DNA of 64,000 bases, taken from positions 33,091,501 through 33,155,500 of the forward strand of contig NC_081822.1 of assembly GCF_030704535.1 (NCBI RefSeq), read 5' to 3'. Within the stretch, counting starts at the first letter, position 1. The number at the start of each line of letters is the position of its first letter. Shown here in pieces: positions 24,551-35,743 of this stretch. The notes beneath the pieces are model-generated. The model ran no database searches and had not been told where the DNA came from. It saw only the letters and a list, made by a program, of their open reading frames with translations. Made by a program: the position numbers and the translations under genes. This stretch comes from Vitis vinifera (Eukaryota; Streptophyta; Magnoliopsida; Vitales; Vitaceae).

Positions 24551-25612
24551 GATCCACTTTTGCTTTTGGATTGATTTTCTTCTGGGATGAAGGGAAGAAA
24601 CCCATGATAGAAAAATGGATAACAAAGGAGGAAGAGCAAAGGATGATTTGAATCTCCATAAATCTTTTCTCCCACTCTTTGAATTTCAAAATATACAAAT
24701 TCTCCCTTTCATAGTGAAGAACTCTCCTATTTGCTCATTTCCTGGACCGCATCTTTTATTCAAATGGGAACAGGGCATTGTGAAAGGAATCTCTCAACTT
24801 CTTAGTAAGTTACTCATTTCTTATCACAAGTTTACATCATTTTGTGGTGTATAGTTGTATTTTTTTATTATATGCATGGGACTTTAACCATATAAATTCG
24901 AAGTTACCTATTCTAACAAAATTGTGGATTGAAGATTTTGCTTGAAACTGAACCAATTGCAGCAACATTGCGATTGCTACTTTACTGAAAACTCAGCCTG
25001 TGTCAACTGAAATGCAGAATCCAATGATTATCCAATCCAGATCCCATCCTAAGAATTCAGGTGTATTCTTTGTTAATGGGGTACCCCTGTTCAATAAGTC
25101 GGAGTGAAGATGAAATTCTCATTGATTGCAGCTAACCAAACAGAGGGACAAAATCATTGAAGAATGAAACTGGTATTTCCATGCTTTACCTCAATATTCT
25201 CTTTTGTTCATTTCGTCACCACTGAGAGATTCACAACTTTTTGGTATATAATTCTCACTTGTTCGTTACCACAAGTTTACAGTAGTGCTATGAAAAACTT
25301 AAAGATGCCCCAGAATTGTTATCTATTGATTAATTATCAAGGGTAATCCAAAGCCAGTGGATTTGTTACAATTGCATTACAATATATTGTCTGAAATTAT
25401 GAAAGTAATTAATGATTAATCTCGATACAAACAAGGCTATATGTCTATACTTTTCTACACAGCCAAATCATACAGCCACAGTAAATGGGAAGGTTGCTTT
25501 TCTTCGCTCTATATGGAGTATTTAACACAATCGTCTAGGGAAGCTTAAATGTTAAGACATCTGTGGAAAATCCTGTCATTAACGGTTCTTTTTCCCATTT
25601 TTTAGGTTCCTG
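24551..25612. other. 3' flank of the TNL, no further gene
   Basis: Contains the probable 3' UTR. A motif near 25096 ('aataagtcggagtgaagatga') resembles the DNA just after the stop of the 38-kb TNL (about 49729), so these 3' flanks are homologous, with about 0.5 kb extra here. Small frames at 24615-24854 and 25164-25346 have no recognisable features. Confidence 0.5.
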
Positions 25613-27067
25613 CCAACCTGGTGCTCTCTCGAACAAGGGTTTACAAGGGTTTTCAAGTCATTCATCTCGTTCTTGTTGCATCCAAGGATGAAAATATCGG
25701 TAATTACGGATATATCGATACTTCGATTTTACAAATATATCAGATATATCGGTGGATATTTTGGAAAAAAATATCAATAAACTTAAAATTGTTAAAAACT
25801 CATGAAAATATAAGGAAAACCTCATAATAATATAATTAGAAGTATAATAGATATTTTAAAGTTATTTTATTGAAAATTTTGATATATATATATATATATA
25901 TATATATAACATAATTTATCTTATTTGATAATAACATCATATGCATTGATAAAAATATGAATTTTATAAGTATATATTTATTATTAAATTACATCTAATA
26001 TTATGATATTTGATTATAATATGTCTAATTTTAAAATATATATTAATATTAAAATTATGATCTATTTAATTCAATTGTATTAAATAATATAAAATAAATT
26101 ATGATATATATATATAAATTTTTAATATTTAATTAATTATTAATGATATTAAAAATATTATGAAGAAAATTATATAATTTTTATATTTTTGATAATCAAT
26201 TAAAAGAAAATTTTTATTTAATTATAAAATAATTATAATTAATTTGCTCTTTAAAATATTCTTTTAATATTTTCTTTATATAATGAGTTTAAATATATAT
26301 AAGTTTAGTGCACAATATTTAATAAGGGTAAGTTAGCCCAAATGGTAACTAGACTGCACGTAGCGGCATTGTAACACTTTGACTTCACTGTAGCGCGTTG
26401 ACCATGCGATATATCGGGAAAAATCGTCGATTTATCGCCGATCTATCACAAGATATCGCCGATTTCTCGGGATTTATCCTGAAATATCGTCGATATTTCT
26501 CCATAAAATATTGTGTTGATACCCTCCGATACACGATATTTTGACAATATAACATCAGCAACCTTTTTAGTAATATCGACCACCTCTAGAGCTGCTGCCA
26601 TTTCTTTTGTGACTGCACCAACATCCCTAGCACCTCCTTCCTCATTCAGGCAGAGGAATTGATTTTTGCAGTACTAAGAAGCTCTACTGTACACAATTTT
26701 CCCCTTAATCCCGTAGGTCAGGTCTTTGAAGGCTTGGAGTTTAGGTGGGCTGGCAACGACAACATCATGGGTTTTGAGGAATAGCTTGTTGATTTGGGGC
26801 GATGAGACTATGATTGTTGGAATAAACCCAGGTCGCATAAACATGATGGGGCCATACTTCTTGGCTAGCCGGCTGAGGTTGCGGTGAGGAAGATTTCCCA
26901 GCATGTGGAGGCCACCAATAATTGGAAACTCCTGGGGACTGGGATGGTAGTTTCCGGTGGGTTGCTCATAGTTGTTGGCTCCAAGAATGACTAGAAGAAA
27001 AGTAATGGTGAAAAGATGGGAAGGGAAGGGTTTGTGGGATGTTCGTTGTAGGGAAAATTTACCTATC
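25613..27067 (-). pseudogene. Cytochrome P450 pseudogene (CYP71 clan, CYP736-like)
   Basis: The minus-strand frame 27067-26674 encodes a P450 N-terminus: a hydrophobic anchor (LFTITFLLVILGA), the region FPIIGGLHMLGNLPHRNLSRL, then AKKYGPIMFMRPG, IIVSSPQ and FLKTHDVV.ASPPKLQA. After YGIKGK the frame breaks. More P450-like pieces follow in shifted frames: VELLSTAKIN and AVTKEMAAALEVVDITKKVADVI (to about 26544). Beyond a repeat insertion come GCNKNEMNDLKTLV and, one frame over, LVRESTRLAGT (to about 25613). The heme-binding Cys region and the I and K helices are absent. The subfamily is recognised by eye and is tentative. Confidence 0.82.
25690..26543. mobile_element. Non-coding repeat with ATATCG-rich ends inside the P450 pseudogene
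   Basis: About 0.85 kb. Both ends are rich in ATATCG (left 'aaaatatcggtaattacggatatatcg'-type; right, reverse-complemented, 'aaaatatcgtgtatcgg') and the core is AT-rich. P450 coding pieces lie on each side, so it looks like an insertion, although about seven P450 codons are not accounted for and no clear target duplication is seen. A second copy occurs at 52445-52962. It has no coding frame; class unknown. Confidence 0.6.
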
Positions 27068-27302
27068 AAAATAAATAAATAATTACACTTTTGATTGATG
27101 AATTAGATTAGTGTATTTTATGGAGAGTTTACATTTAGATAAGAGTGATAAGTCAGAATCCATGGGCTCCTTACAATGATCTCATCTAAAATAGGTAAAA
27201 TTATCTTGTTCCTTAAAGCTAATTAAACAAGCCATTTGTTCAAAGTTTTTACTCTCATCTTAGGTAAATTTGATTTTCTCATATATGTTTGTGTTATAGA
27301 AA

Positions 27303-27310
<8 letters not shown>

Positions 27311-27337
<27 letters not shown>
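27311..27337. repeat. (AT)n microsatellite
   Basis: An AT dinucleotide run following an A homopolymer, in AT-rich DNA just left of the Mutator-type MITE. Confidence 0.85.
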
Positions 27338-27344
<7 letters not shown>

Positions 27345-27366
27345 ATTTAATTATAAATTTATATAT

Positions 27367-27934
27367 GGGAGAATTATGTTTTAGGGGTAGATGGGCCCCT
27401 AAATTAACAAAAAGTCCATGTAACTCTTCAAATTGAGCCCAAGACCCAATGAAAGTATGGAAATTGAGTTGAAGGATATCATCCTTCAATATTTCCAAAA
27501 ATGCCCTTTGTTGATTTTGAGAAAAAAAAATTAATATTTTTGAAAAATACTTTTATTTAATTTAATATTTTTTTATTTAATTTAATATTTTTAAAAAATA
27601 CTTTTATGTAGTTTAATATTTTTTAAAATACTTTTATTTAATTTAATATTTTTTAAAAATAAAATTTATTTAATTTAATATTTTTTTAAATACTTTCATT
27701 TAATTTAATATTTTTGAAAAAAAATATTTAATTTAATATTTTTGAAAACTACTTTTATTTAATTTAGTATTTTTGAAAAAAAATTATTTAACTTAATTTT
27801 ATAAAATATTTTATATGTGTTCTTAAAGGGTATATTTGTCCGTTACTATTTCATATCCTTCAACTCAATTTGAAGAGTTATATGGACCTTTTGTTAATTT
27901 GAGGGTCCATATACCCCCAAAACATAATTCTCCC
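27367..27934. mobile_element. Mutator-type MITE with long TIRs and 9-bp TSD
   Basis: A 568-bp element flanked by the perfect 9-bp repeat TTTATATAT (27358-27366 and 27935-27943). The termini are long inverted repeats of roughly 110-120 bp starting GGGAGAATTATGTTTT(A/G)GGGG. They pair across 'aaattaacaaaaagtccat', 'aactcttcaaattgag' and 'ttgaaggatat'. The core is a degenerate tandem array of a 'tacttttatttaatttaat' unit. There is no coding frame. A 9-bp duplication and long TIRs fit the MULE superfamily. Confidence 0.88.
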
Positions 27935-27943
27935 TTTATATAT

Positions 27944-29059
27944 TTTCAAAATATATAATTTTTATATCAAAAAGTTAAAATAAGTAATAATTTATTAACT
28001 TTAAATTTATTTTTATTTTTATTTTCTTTTTCTTGTAATTTTTCTCAAGCTTTCCAAAATCAAATATAACCTTAATGAATACCAAATATTTATCTATAGT
28101 TTATATAAAACATTATATGTGTTTTTTGTTTTTTAATATAGAAATATAATACTAATCCGTATTTTGTACGTTGAAGTACATAAATTACACAAATAAATCA
28201 TTATTACAATTAATTTTTTTCATCTCTCCGTATTGATTCCACTAAGAGTGATTGCATTTTTTATTATTTTTTCTGATATGGTTGCAAGTGGCTGATTTTT
28301 TATTTTTTTAATATTTATTATCTCTATTAATGATTAGGTGGCGTCTAATCCCAACTTTTTCATCTCTCTCTTTTCCTTTTTTTTTTTTTCAATTACTTTT
28401 GCTTTCTTATTTCTCATATGAGATTGGCGTTATCAAAAAGAGTTTTAGATCTAATTTTCAACAATGGTTTTTTTTTTTTAAGAAATAAAATTATGTTTGA
28501 AAATTAAATGCTAAACAATTGTTCTTGAGTTAATAAAAATAATTTTTAAGAAACAATCAAACTGAAAAACTTATTTGAAAGTTATTGATGTTGGTTTTTG
28601 TTTTTTAAAATTGAATATTTTCTTTAATTAACTTAATATTATAAGTATATAAATAATTTTCACATTCACACTTTATAAAAAAAATAAAAATGTTCTATTT
28701 TAAAATTCTTATAATTTTTTAAAAATAAATGATTATTTTATAAATATGTTCGATTTTAATAATTGAAAAATTATTCTATCAAAATATCATAAATCGATAA
28801 ATATCAATAACTAGATTTTATGAAAATAAAATTAATGATATATCAAATAATAATGCATTATACTTGAAAATTTGTGATCTATTTTTTTAATAATATAAAA
28901 AATTAATTACTAATGATATATTTATGATATTTTTTTAAAGAATATTATAATTTTATTTAAAATTAAATTTTATTTTATATTTAATAATTATTAAAAGATA
29001 AAAAATTCTTAAAATAAATCAAACTAAATTATTTATAGAAATTTATTAATTTTTACTAT
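27944..29059. other. AT-rich intergenic DNA
   Basis: No gene recognised. The stretch around 28780-28860 ('aaatatcataaatcgataaatatcaat') resembles the interior of the ATATCG-ended repeat and may be a decayed third copy. Confidence 0.4.
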
Positions 29060-29290
29060 TTTACACATGGTTTTAAAAATCGAGATTTGCCGGTAGGATT
29101 GCCGACGTTCGGGTTAATTGAGCTACAGAATGGTTGAACCGGATCGGATCGGATGAACTAAGGGTTGGATCGGCGAGTAGGATGGTTCAATCATTTTAAA
29201 TTCTTTTAACCCCATCAAAACGACGTCGTTTTGATGCTTCTGGCTTCAAAACGACGCCGTTTTTCTGAGTATAAAAATTTGCTTTTCCCA
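29060..29290. repeat. Dispersed-repeat-like block with ACGACGTCGT palindrome
   Basis: Begins 'tggttttaaaaatcgag', contains repeated 'ggatcggatcgga' motifs, and carries a perfect palindrome AAAACGACGTCGTTTT followed 20 bp later by a near copy (aaaacgacgccgttttt). The style resembles plant interspersed repeats starting 'ggttttaaaa', but no termini or target duplication could be set. Confidence 0.4.
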
Positions 29291-30528
29291 CCGCCACCAA
29301 ACCCTCCCCTCGCGGCCGCCCCTGTCTAAGCTCCAGCGCCAGCCGCCCACTCTTGCCGCCGGCCCGCTTTACATATATCTATATATTGGGACCGAAATCA
29401 ACAGCAATTCCTTTTCATTTCATTTTTTTGGTCCTCTATTTCCTTTTCTCTTTTCAGTTCTCGATCTCCTTCTCCTATTCTCTTCTCTGTTTCTCTTCCC
29501 CTCTTGTTCTCTGTTTCTCTTCCAAGATCCAAACTTTTATTCACTAAGGTTGAACTATTTCACCCTTCCAAGATCAAAACATTACTGACTGAGGCCAAAA
29601 TCCAGATCTGTGGTTGTTGTAGAGATTTCAAGTTAGGGTTTCAGTTTTTGTTGTTCTTTTTATTTTTTGCATTTTTGGTCTTTTGTGTTAATGTTTATGT
29701 TTTGTTGGTTTCTGGGAAATCCTAGAATTTATGGGGGTTGGTTTTGGCTTTGAAATCCATCCGAAAAATCATATGGGGATAAAATCCGGAAATATCTGAA
29801 AAATATTGAAATGGAAATGACCAAAAAATAAAAAAATTGTCATGTCGAATTTTTGTTAGACCGATTTTCCCATTTTCTGATTTTCCCTCTCATAGTGCAA
29901 AGAATTTCCCTCCGCAATGTAAAGAAGAGATGAGAACACTCAAGAACACGGGGAACATCTTATCACTCTCTCTCTAACTTTACCTATTTCTCTTTTACAT
30001 GGATACCTTTTTTTGGGAGAAGTAATTTCATTTGGAAGAAGCAAACTCACCAAGCATTTTCTGCTGCTTCTTCTTTCTACTTTCTACTTTCTGGCAAGTA
30101 TCACGGCCTCCATCTTTGCTTGTATCCTTTCATGTGCTTTCCTGCTACTCACTGCATATAGGTGGAGCTTTTTCTCTTCTTGTTGCAGAAGTTCTGTTGT
30201 GAGGCTTGGCTTCAATTACATCAGCATCTGCATCGACATCATCCGTCAATGTTTTTGGTTACTGTTGCTTACCGTTCTCTTGTTCAGATTTTTCACAGGT
30301 GTATTCTTTAATTGAGCCTCACTTGCGTATTTCTTCTTTGCAATCAAGCAAATCCAGCGTTATTATTCACTTTTCATTTGATAATTCAAAGAATTAAAAT
30401 TGTAATTACACGTTTTTTGCTATGTTTATTGGGTGTTGATTGGAAAAATTGGAATTATGTAATCAATTGTACCTCCTTTTTCTTTCCTACAGGATCATTT
30501 AGAATTCATCACTCATAGTACCTCGGCG
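29291..30528 (+). promoter_or_regulatory. Probable 5' region of the 30.5-kb TNL
   Basis: A 1.2-kb stretch between a repeat block and the TNL start. It has a pyrimidine-rich stretch (29400-29530) and no recognisable protein. A TATA-like 'gtataaaaat' near 29270 precedes it. A hydrophobic 100-codon frame at 30013-30315 starts with TTG and matches nothing I know; leader sequence is more likely. The transcription start is not determined. Confidence 0.3.
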
Positions 30529-33500
30529 ATGGCTGATGCTTCTTCTTCTTCTTCTTCTTCTTCTTCTTCTTCTTCTTCTTCTTCTTCTTCTCAACACAAG
30601 TATGATGTCTTCCTCAGCTTTCGAGGAGAAGACACTCGCAATAACTTCACTGCCCATCTCTATCACGCCTTGTGCCAGAAAGGAATCTACACTTTCATCG
30701 ATGATGACAAGCTTGAGAGAGGCGAAGTCATATCTTCTGCCCTTGTTGAAGCTATTGAGAACTCCATGTTTTCTATCATTGTTTTGTCAGAAAATTATGC
30801 ATCCTCTAGGTGGTGTTTAGAGGAGCTTGTAAAGATACTGGAATGCAAGGAAAACAAGGGACAGACGGTTCTCCCAATTTTTTACCATGTGGATCCGGCG
30901 GATGTGCGAAAACAGAGGGGAAAATTTGGAGAAGCCTTAGCAAAACATAAAAAAAATATGGAGAATATGGAGAGGGTGAAGATTTGGAAGGATGCTCTCA
31001 CTAAAGTTGCATATTTATCAGGCTGGGATTCACAGAATAAGTAACCATCTAAACCCTTTTTCACTCTAATGTTTATTTTTTATTCTAAACATTGTTAATT
31101 TGTGATTAATATTTCTATTTATATATGAGTTACAATAATTAGACCTACACATCTTCTCCTATTTTCTTTATTTTTGATATCCTCTTTATGGTTTGGTAGA
31201 CTTTATCACATTTTTGTGCTTCAACTATGGCAGGAATGAGTTGCTGCTGATCAAGGAAGTGGCTGAGAATATTTGGAATAAATTGCTCAGCACATTAACA
31301 AGTGATACTGAGGATCTGGTTGGGATAGATTCTCATATTCAAGAAGTGGAAACGTTGTTATGTTTAGAGGCAGATGATGTTCGCATGGTTGGAATTTGGG
31401 GTATGGGCGGAATAGGGAAAACTACCCTTGCTAGAGCTATTTATAAAAAAATTTCTGACAAATTTGAAGATCGTTGCTTTCTTGATGATGTAGCAGATTT
31501 GGCAAGAAAAGGTCAAGATTTAAAGAAGCTACTTCTTTCAAATGTATTGAGGGATAAAAATATTGATGTGACAGCCCCTTCGTTGAAGGCAAGATTACAC
31601 TTCAAAAAGGTCCTTATTGTTATTGATAATGTGAACAACCGAGAAATATTAGAAAATTTAGTGGGAGGGCCTAATTGGTTTGGTCCAAAAAGTAGAATCA
31701 TTATAACGACTAGGGATACACATTTGTTGGCCGCATATGGTGTGAATGATGTATATGAGGTCCAGAAATTACAGGATGAAAAAGCTACTAAGCTCTTCAA
31801 CCATTATGCCTTCAGAAATGACACCCCTTCAAGAGATGTTATAGAGCTTATTGATCATGTCATTGCTTACGCTCAAGGCCTTCCACTGGCTCTTAAAGTT
31901 TTAGGTTCTTCTTTATGTAAGAAAAGCAAAGATGAATGGTTGTGTGAATTGAATAAACTACAAAAAATCCCTAATATGGAAATTCAAAACGTGCTTCAAA
32001 CAAGTTTTGATGAGTTAGATTATTATCAGCAAAATTTATTTCTAGATATTGCATTTGTTTTTTGGGGGGAGTTGAAAGATTTTGTAATAGATATACTAAA
32101 TAGTTGTGGCTTTTTCCCCATTAGTGGAATAAGAACTCTCATTGACAAGTCACTCATAAGTTATATTGATGATCAGCTGCATATCCATGATTTACTTATA
32201 GAAATGGGTAAGGAAATTGTTCGCCAAACATTTCCTGAAGAGCCTGGCAAACGCAGCAGATTATGGATGCAACAAGATATCTGTCATGTATTAGAAAACC
32301 TTACGGTGAGGATTAAATACATGAACTTATTTTTCATAAAAAGTTTTAAGCTTCAAAAATATCATTTTCATTTAACCATTTGTGCATGTACATAGTTTTA
32401 GTGAATGTTTTTGTTCTTTTTTTTATAAATTTTTTGCATGCTTTTCTGTAGGGAACTGAAAAGGTTGAAGTTATAGACCTTGATTTGCACGGCTTAAAGG
32501 AAATACGATTTACCACTGCAGCCTTTGCCAAGATGACTAAACTTAGAGTGCTTCAAATTGATGCTGCTCAAATGCAATGTGAAGTACACATTTCTGATGA
32601 CTTTAAATTTCATTATGATGAGCTGAGGTATCTTTTTTGGGACTATTATCCTCTGAAATTATTGCCATCTGATTTTAAGTCTAAGAATCTTGTGTGTCTC
32701 CGCATGCCTAATAGCCACCTTACTCAGCTATGGGAAGGAAATAAGGTATGGTTGATTTACTTGTATTTTTTCTTTCTTTTCTCAATTCTTTTTTTAAGGG
32801 GGTGGGGGAGAGGGAATAATATGTTATGTACATAATTAAGTGCAATTATTTATAATCACTTGTCTTTTGTTACAGGTTTTTGAAAGCTTAAAATATATGG
32901 ATCTTAGTGACTCTAAATACCTTACGGAAACTCCAGATTTCTCAAGGGTCACCAATCTTGAATGCTTGATTCTGGATGGTTGTACACAGTTGTGTAAAAT
33001 TCACCTGTCCCTTGGAACCTTGGACAAACTCACTCTCTTGAGTTTGGAAAACTGCATAAACCTTAAGCATTTTCCAGGCATCTGTCAGTTGGTATCCCTC
33101 AAAACTCTCATTCTCTCTGGTTGCCCAAAGCTAGAGAAATTTCCTGATATAGCACAGCACATGCCATGCTTATCCAAGCTCTATTTAGATGGGACTGCTA
33201 TAACAGAACTCCCCTCCTCAATCGCTTATGCCACTGAGCTTGTTCTATTGGATTTAAAAAATTGCAGAAAGCTCTGGAGTCTTCCAAGCAGCATTTGTCA
33301 ATTGACACTTCTTAAGACCCTTTCTCTTTCTGGCTGCTCAGATCTTGGAAAATGTGAAGTGAACTCGGGGAACTTAGATGCTTTGCCAAGGACCTTGGAT
33401 AAACTTTGTAATCTTTGGAGGCTTGAGCTGCAAAATTGCAGGAGCCTACGAGCATTGCCAGCGCTTCCATCAAGCTTGGCCATTATAAATGCAAGAAATT

Positions 33501-34136
33501 GCGAATCACTGGAAGATGCAGGAGCCTTCAGTCAGTTGGTATCCGTCAAAACTCTCATTCTCTCTGGTTGCCCAAAGTTAGAGAAGTTTCCTGATATAGC
33601 ACAGCACATGCCATGCTTATCCAAGCTCTATTTAGATGGGACTGCTATAACAGAACTCCCCTCCTCAATCTCTTATGCCACTGAGCTTGTTCTATTGGAT
33701 TTAAAAAATTGCAGAAAGCTTTGGAGTCTTCCAAGCAGCATTTGTCAATTGACACTTCTTGAGACCCTTTCTCTTTCTGGCTGCTCAGATCTTGGAAAAT
33801 GTGAAGTGAACTCAGGGAACTTAGATGCTTTGCCAAGGACATTGGATCAACTTCGTAATCTTTGGAGGCTTGAGCTGCAAAATTGCAAGAGCCTACGAGC
33901 ATTGCCAGTGCTTCCATCAAGCTTGGAATTTATAAATGCAAGTAATTGCGAATCCCTGGAAGATATCTCCCCTCAATCAGTTTTCTCACAATTGAGAAGG
34001 TCTATGTTTGGAAATTGCTTCAAACTAACCAAGTTTCAAAGTAGGATGGAGCGTGATTTACAGAGTATGGCAGCCCATGTTGACCAAAAGAAATGGAGGT
34101 CCACTTTTGAGGAAGTAAGTTCTCTATGGCTGCAAC

Positions 34137-34176
<40 letters not shown>

Positions 34177-35167
34177 GATTAATGTTTATTACTAGTTTTT
34201 CATATTTTCAAGAAAAATGTTTTACTGGTACCGACATACAATTTTATCGAGGCCTTGTACTTGATTGTTTTTTTGTGGTTATCCATATAAAAAGAAAATG
34301 ATAAATTTGAATGAAATCATCAGAGTGCAATTTTTTAATAAATTTTAAAAATTAAATTGATGTTTTATTACCAAAAACAGTAGGGTATATGGGATCTCTC
34401 TTACAATCATCATGGTTTCTGTCCTGCAGCAAAGCCCAGTAGTTCATGTCCTATTCAGCACTGTTTTTCCTGGAAGTGGAATACCGGATTGGTTTGCGCA
34501 TCGTAGCGAAGGGCATGAAATAAATATACAGGTATCTCAAAATTGGTATTCTAGTTACTTTCTGGGTTTTGCTTTTTCTGCTGTTGTAGCGCCCGAGAAA
34601 GAGCCCCTTACAAGTGGTTGGATAACCTACTGTGACTTGCGATGCGGTGCTTTTAATTCGGAATTGAAATCCAATGGCATATTTTCCTTCTCCTTCGTTG
34701 ATGATTGGACTGAACAACTTGAACATATAACAATTGCGTCAGATCATATGTGGCTGGCCTATGTACCATCATTTCTCGGCTTCTCTCCTGAGAAATGGAG
34801 TTGCATTAAGTTTTCATTTCGTACGGACAAGGAGTCCTGCATTGTGAAGCGTTGCGGAGTTTGTCCTGTGTACATTAGAAGTAGCACCCTTGATGACGCA
34901 GAAAGTACCAACGCACATGCCTACGACCTAGAATGGTTTGAGAGGCAGCCAAACCCTTCCATATCCAACATTAAGATTCGTTCTTTGGTTTTCATCGCTA
35001 TTCTTAGCTTCTTGCTTCTTGTTCGCATTTTTTATTGGGCTCCATGTCAGATCCCACCACTTGTCGATGCTCTATTTTGGATCCCACCACTTGTCGATGC
35101 TCTATTTTGGATCTCAACACTTCTGGGAGGCGTGGTACTCTTGCTTTTTATCCTATATAGCTTATAG
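30529..35167 (+). CDS. TIR-NBS-LRR receptor with duplicated LRR block and membrane tail
   Basis: Intracellular immune receptor; exons 30529-31040, 31234-32305, 32452-32745, 32876-34114 and 34430-35167 join in phase to 1284 aa. Order: a 17-serine tract, TIR (YDVFLSFRGEDTRNNF; SSRWCLEELVK), NB-ARC (P-loop GMGGIGKTT near residue 227), LRRs, C-JID (VFPGSGIPDWFAHRS, near residue 1050) and a hydrophobic C-terminus. Oddities: kinase-2 reads VLIVIDNV (second Asp is Asn, residue 303), RNBS-B has PKSRIIITTRD (usual Gly is Lys), RNBS-D reads FLDIAFVFWGE in place of ACFFKGE, and MHD is IHD (near 488). A 149-residue LRR segment is duplicated in frame (33086-33979). The tail holds two hydrophobic stretches, about 1224-1243 and 1266-1284, around a tandem IPPLVDALFW repeat. 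By family knowledge the TIR cleaves NAD+ on activation; ligand unknown. Start chosen at the ATG before the serine tract. Confidence 0.9.
30541..30591 (+). repeat. (TCT)17 coding microsatellite
   Basis: Seventeen consecutive TCT codons give a serine tract at residues 5-21, immediately before the TIR domain. It is a pure trinucleotide repeat, so its length is likely to vary between alleles without breaking the frame. Confidence 0.9.
33086..33979 (+). repeat. 447-bp in-frame tandem duplication in the LRR exon
   Basis: Copies 33086-33532 and 33533-33979 begin CAGTTGGTATCC and differ at only a small number of bases. Each encodes 149 residues running from QLVS.KTLILSGCPKLEKF through WSLPSSICQL and LDALPRTLD to a NA.NCESLED motif that normally occurs once near the end of the LRR. 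The join falls at a shared FSQL/QLVS sequence, which suggests unequal exchange or replication slippage. Confidence 0.92.
34140..34172. repeat. (AT)n microsatellite in TNL intron 4
   Basis: About 16 AT units beginning roughly 25 bp after the donor of the LRR exon. Confidence 0.85.
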
Positions 35168-35487
35168 GAACATATTATTTGTACATTATATATATATACA
35201 CTTATTTTCAAAGTGAAAACATGTCTTCCATTGGTTATATATTTGCCTTTCCTCCTATACTCGAGTGAGATTGAGCTCAAGTTCCTTCATTTCTAATCCA
35301 ACGAGCCACCATTTATAATGGTTTCATCTTTTAGTTTTATTTAAGAGAGTTTCTTAAAATGCCAAAAACAATATTTGAAGGGGAAATACAATTTTGAAGA
35401 ATGGATAAAAGTCTTAATAATAGGTCTCAAATAAATCCAATGGAAAACATCTCTAACAGTTTGATGCTTTGAAGAATTGATTTATAG

Positions 35488-35743
35488 TCGGCTTGACAGT
35501 GCTTTTGGAAAACACTTTTAGTATTAAAAAATGATTTTTTTAGAGAAAAATAAGGTATTTAACAAAATTCAGATATCATTTTTAAATTTTTTTTAAAAAA
35601 ATTGCTTTTTAGTTGAAGTATTTAGGAGTGTTTTTATTTGAAGTATTTTCTCAAAAAGTGTCTTTAAATAATCATCTATCAAGTATTTATTTAGGAAACG
35701 TTATAAATGATTTTTTAACTTTTAAAGGCACTGTCAAACGGTG
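35488..35743. mobile_element. Small MITE-like inverted-repeat element
   Basis: Left end 'cggcttgacagtgcttttgg' and right end 'aaaggcactgtcaaacgg' are inverted repeats (CGGNTTGACAGTGC) about 255 bp apart, with an AT-rich non-coding core. The terminal TTGACAGT motif is shared with the element at 37521-37735. No target duplication was established. Confidence 0.55.

Noticed and set aside
27236..27436. 66-codon frame across the (AT)n tract
   Set aside because: Its sequence is mostly repeat-encoded Ile-Tyr and it runs into the MITE terminus.
30013..30315. 100-codon hydrophobic frame upstream of the 30.5-kb TNL
   Set aside because: Begins with TTG and matches no family I know. Hydrophobic codons arise easily in this T-rich leader.
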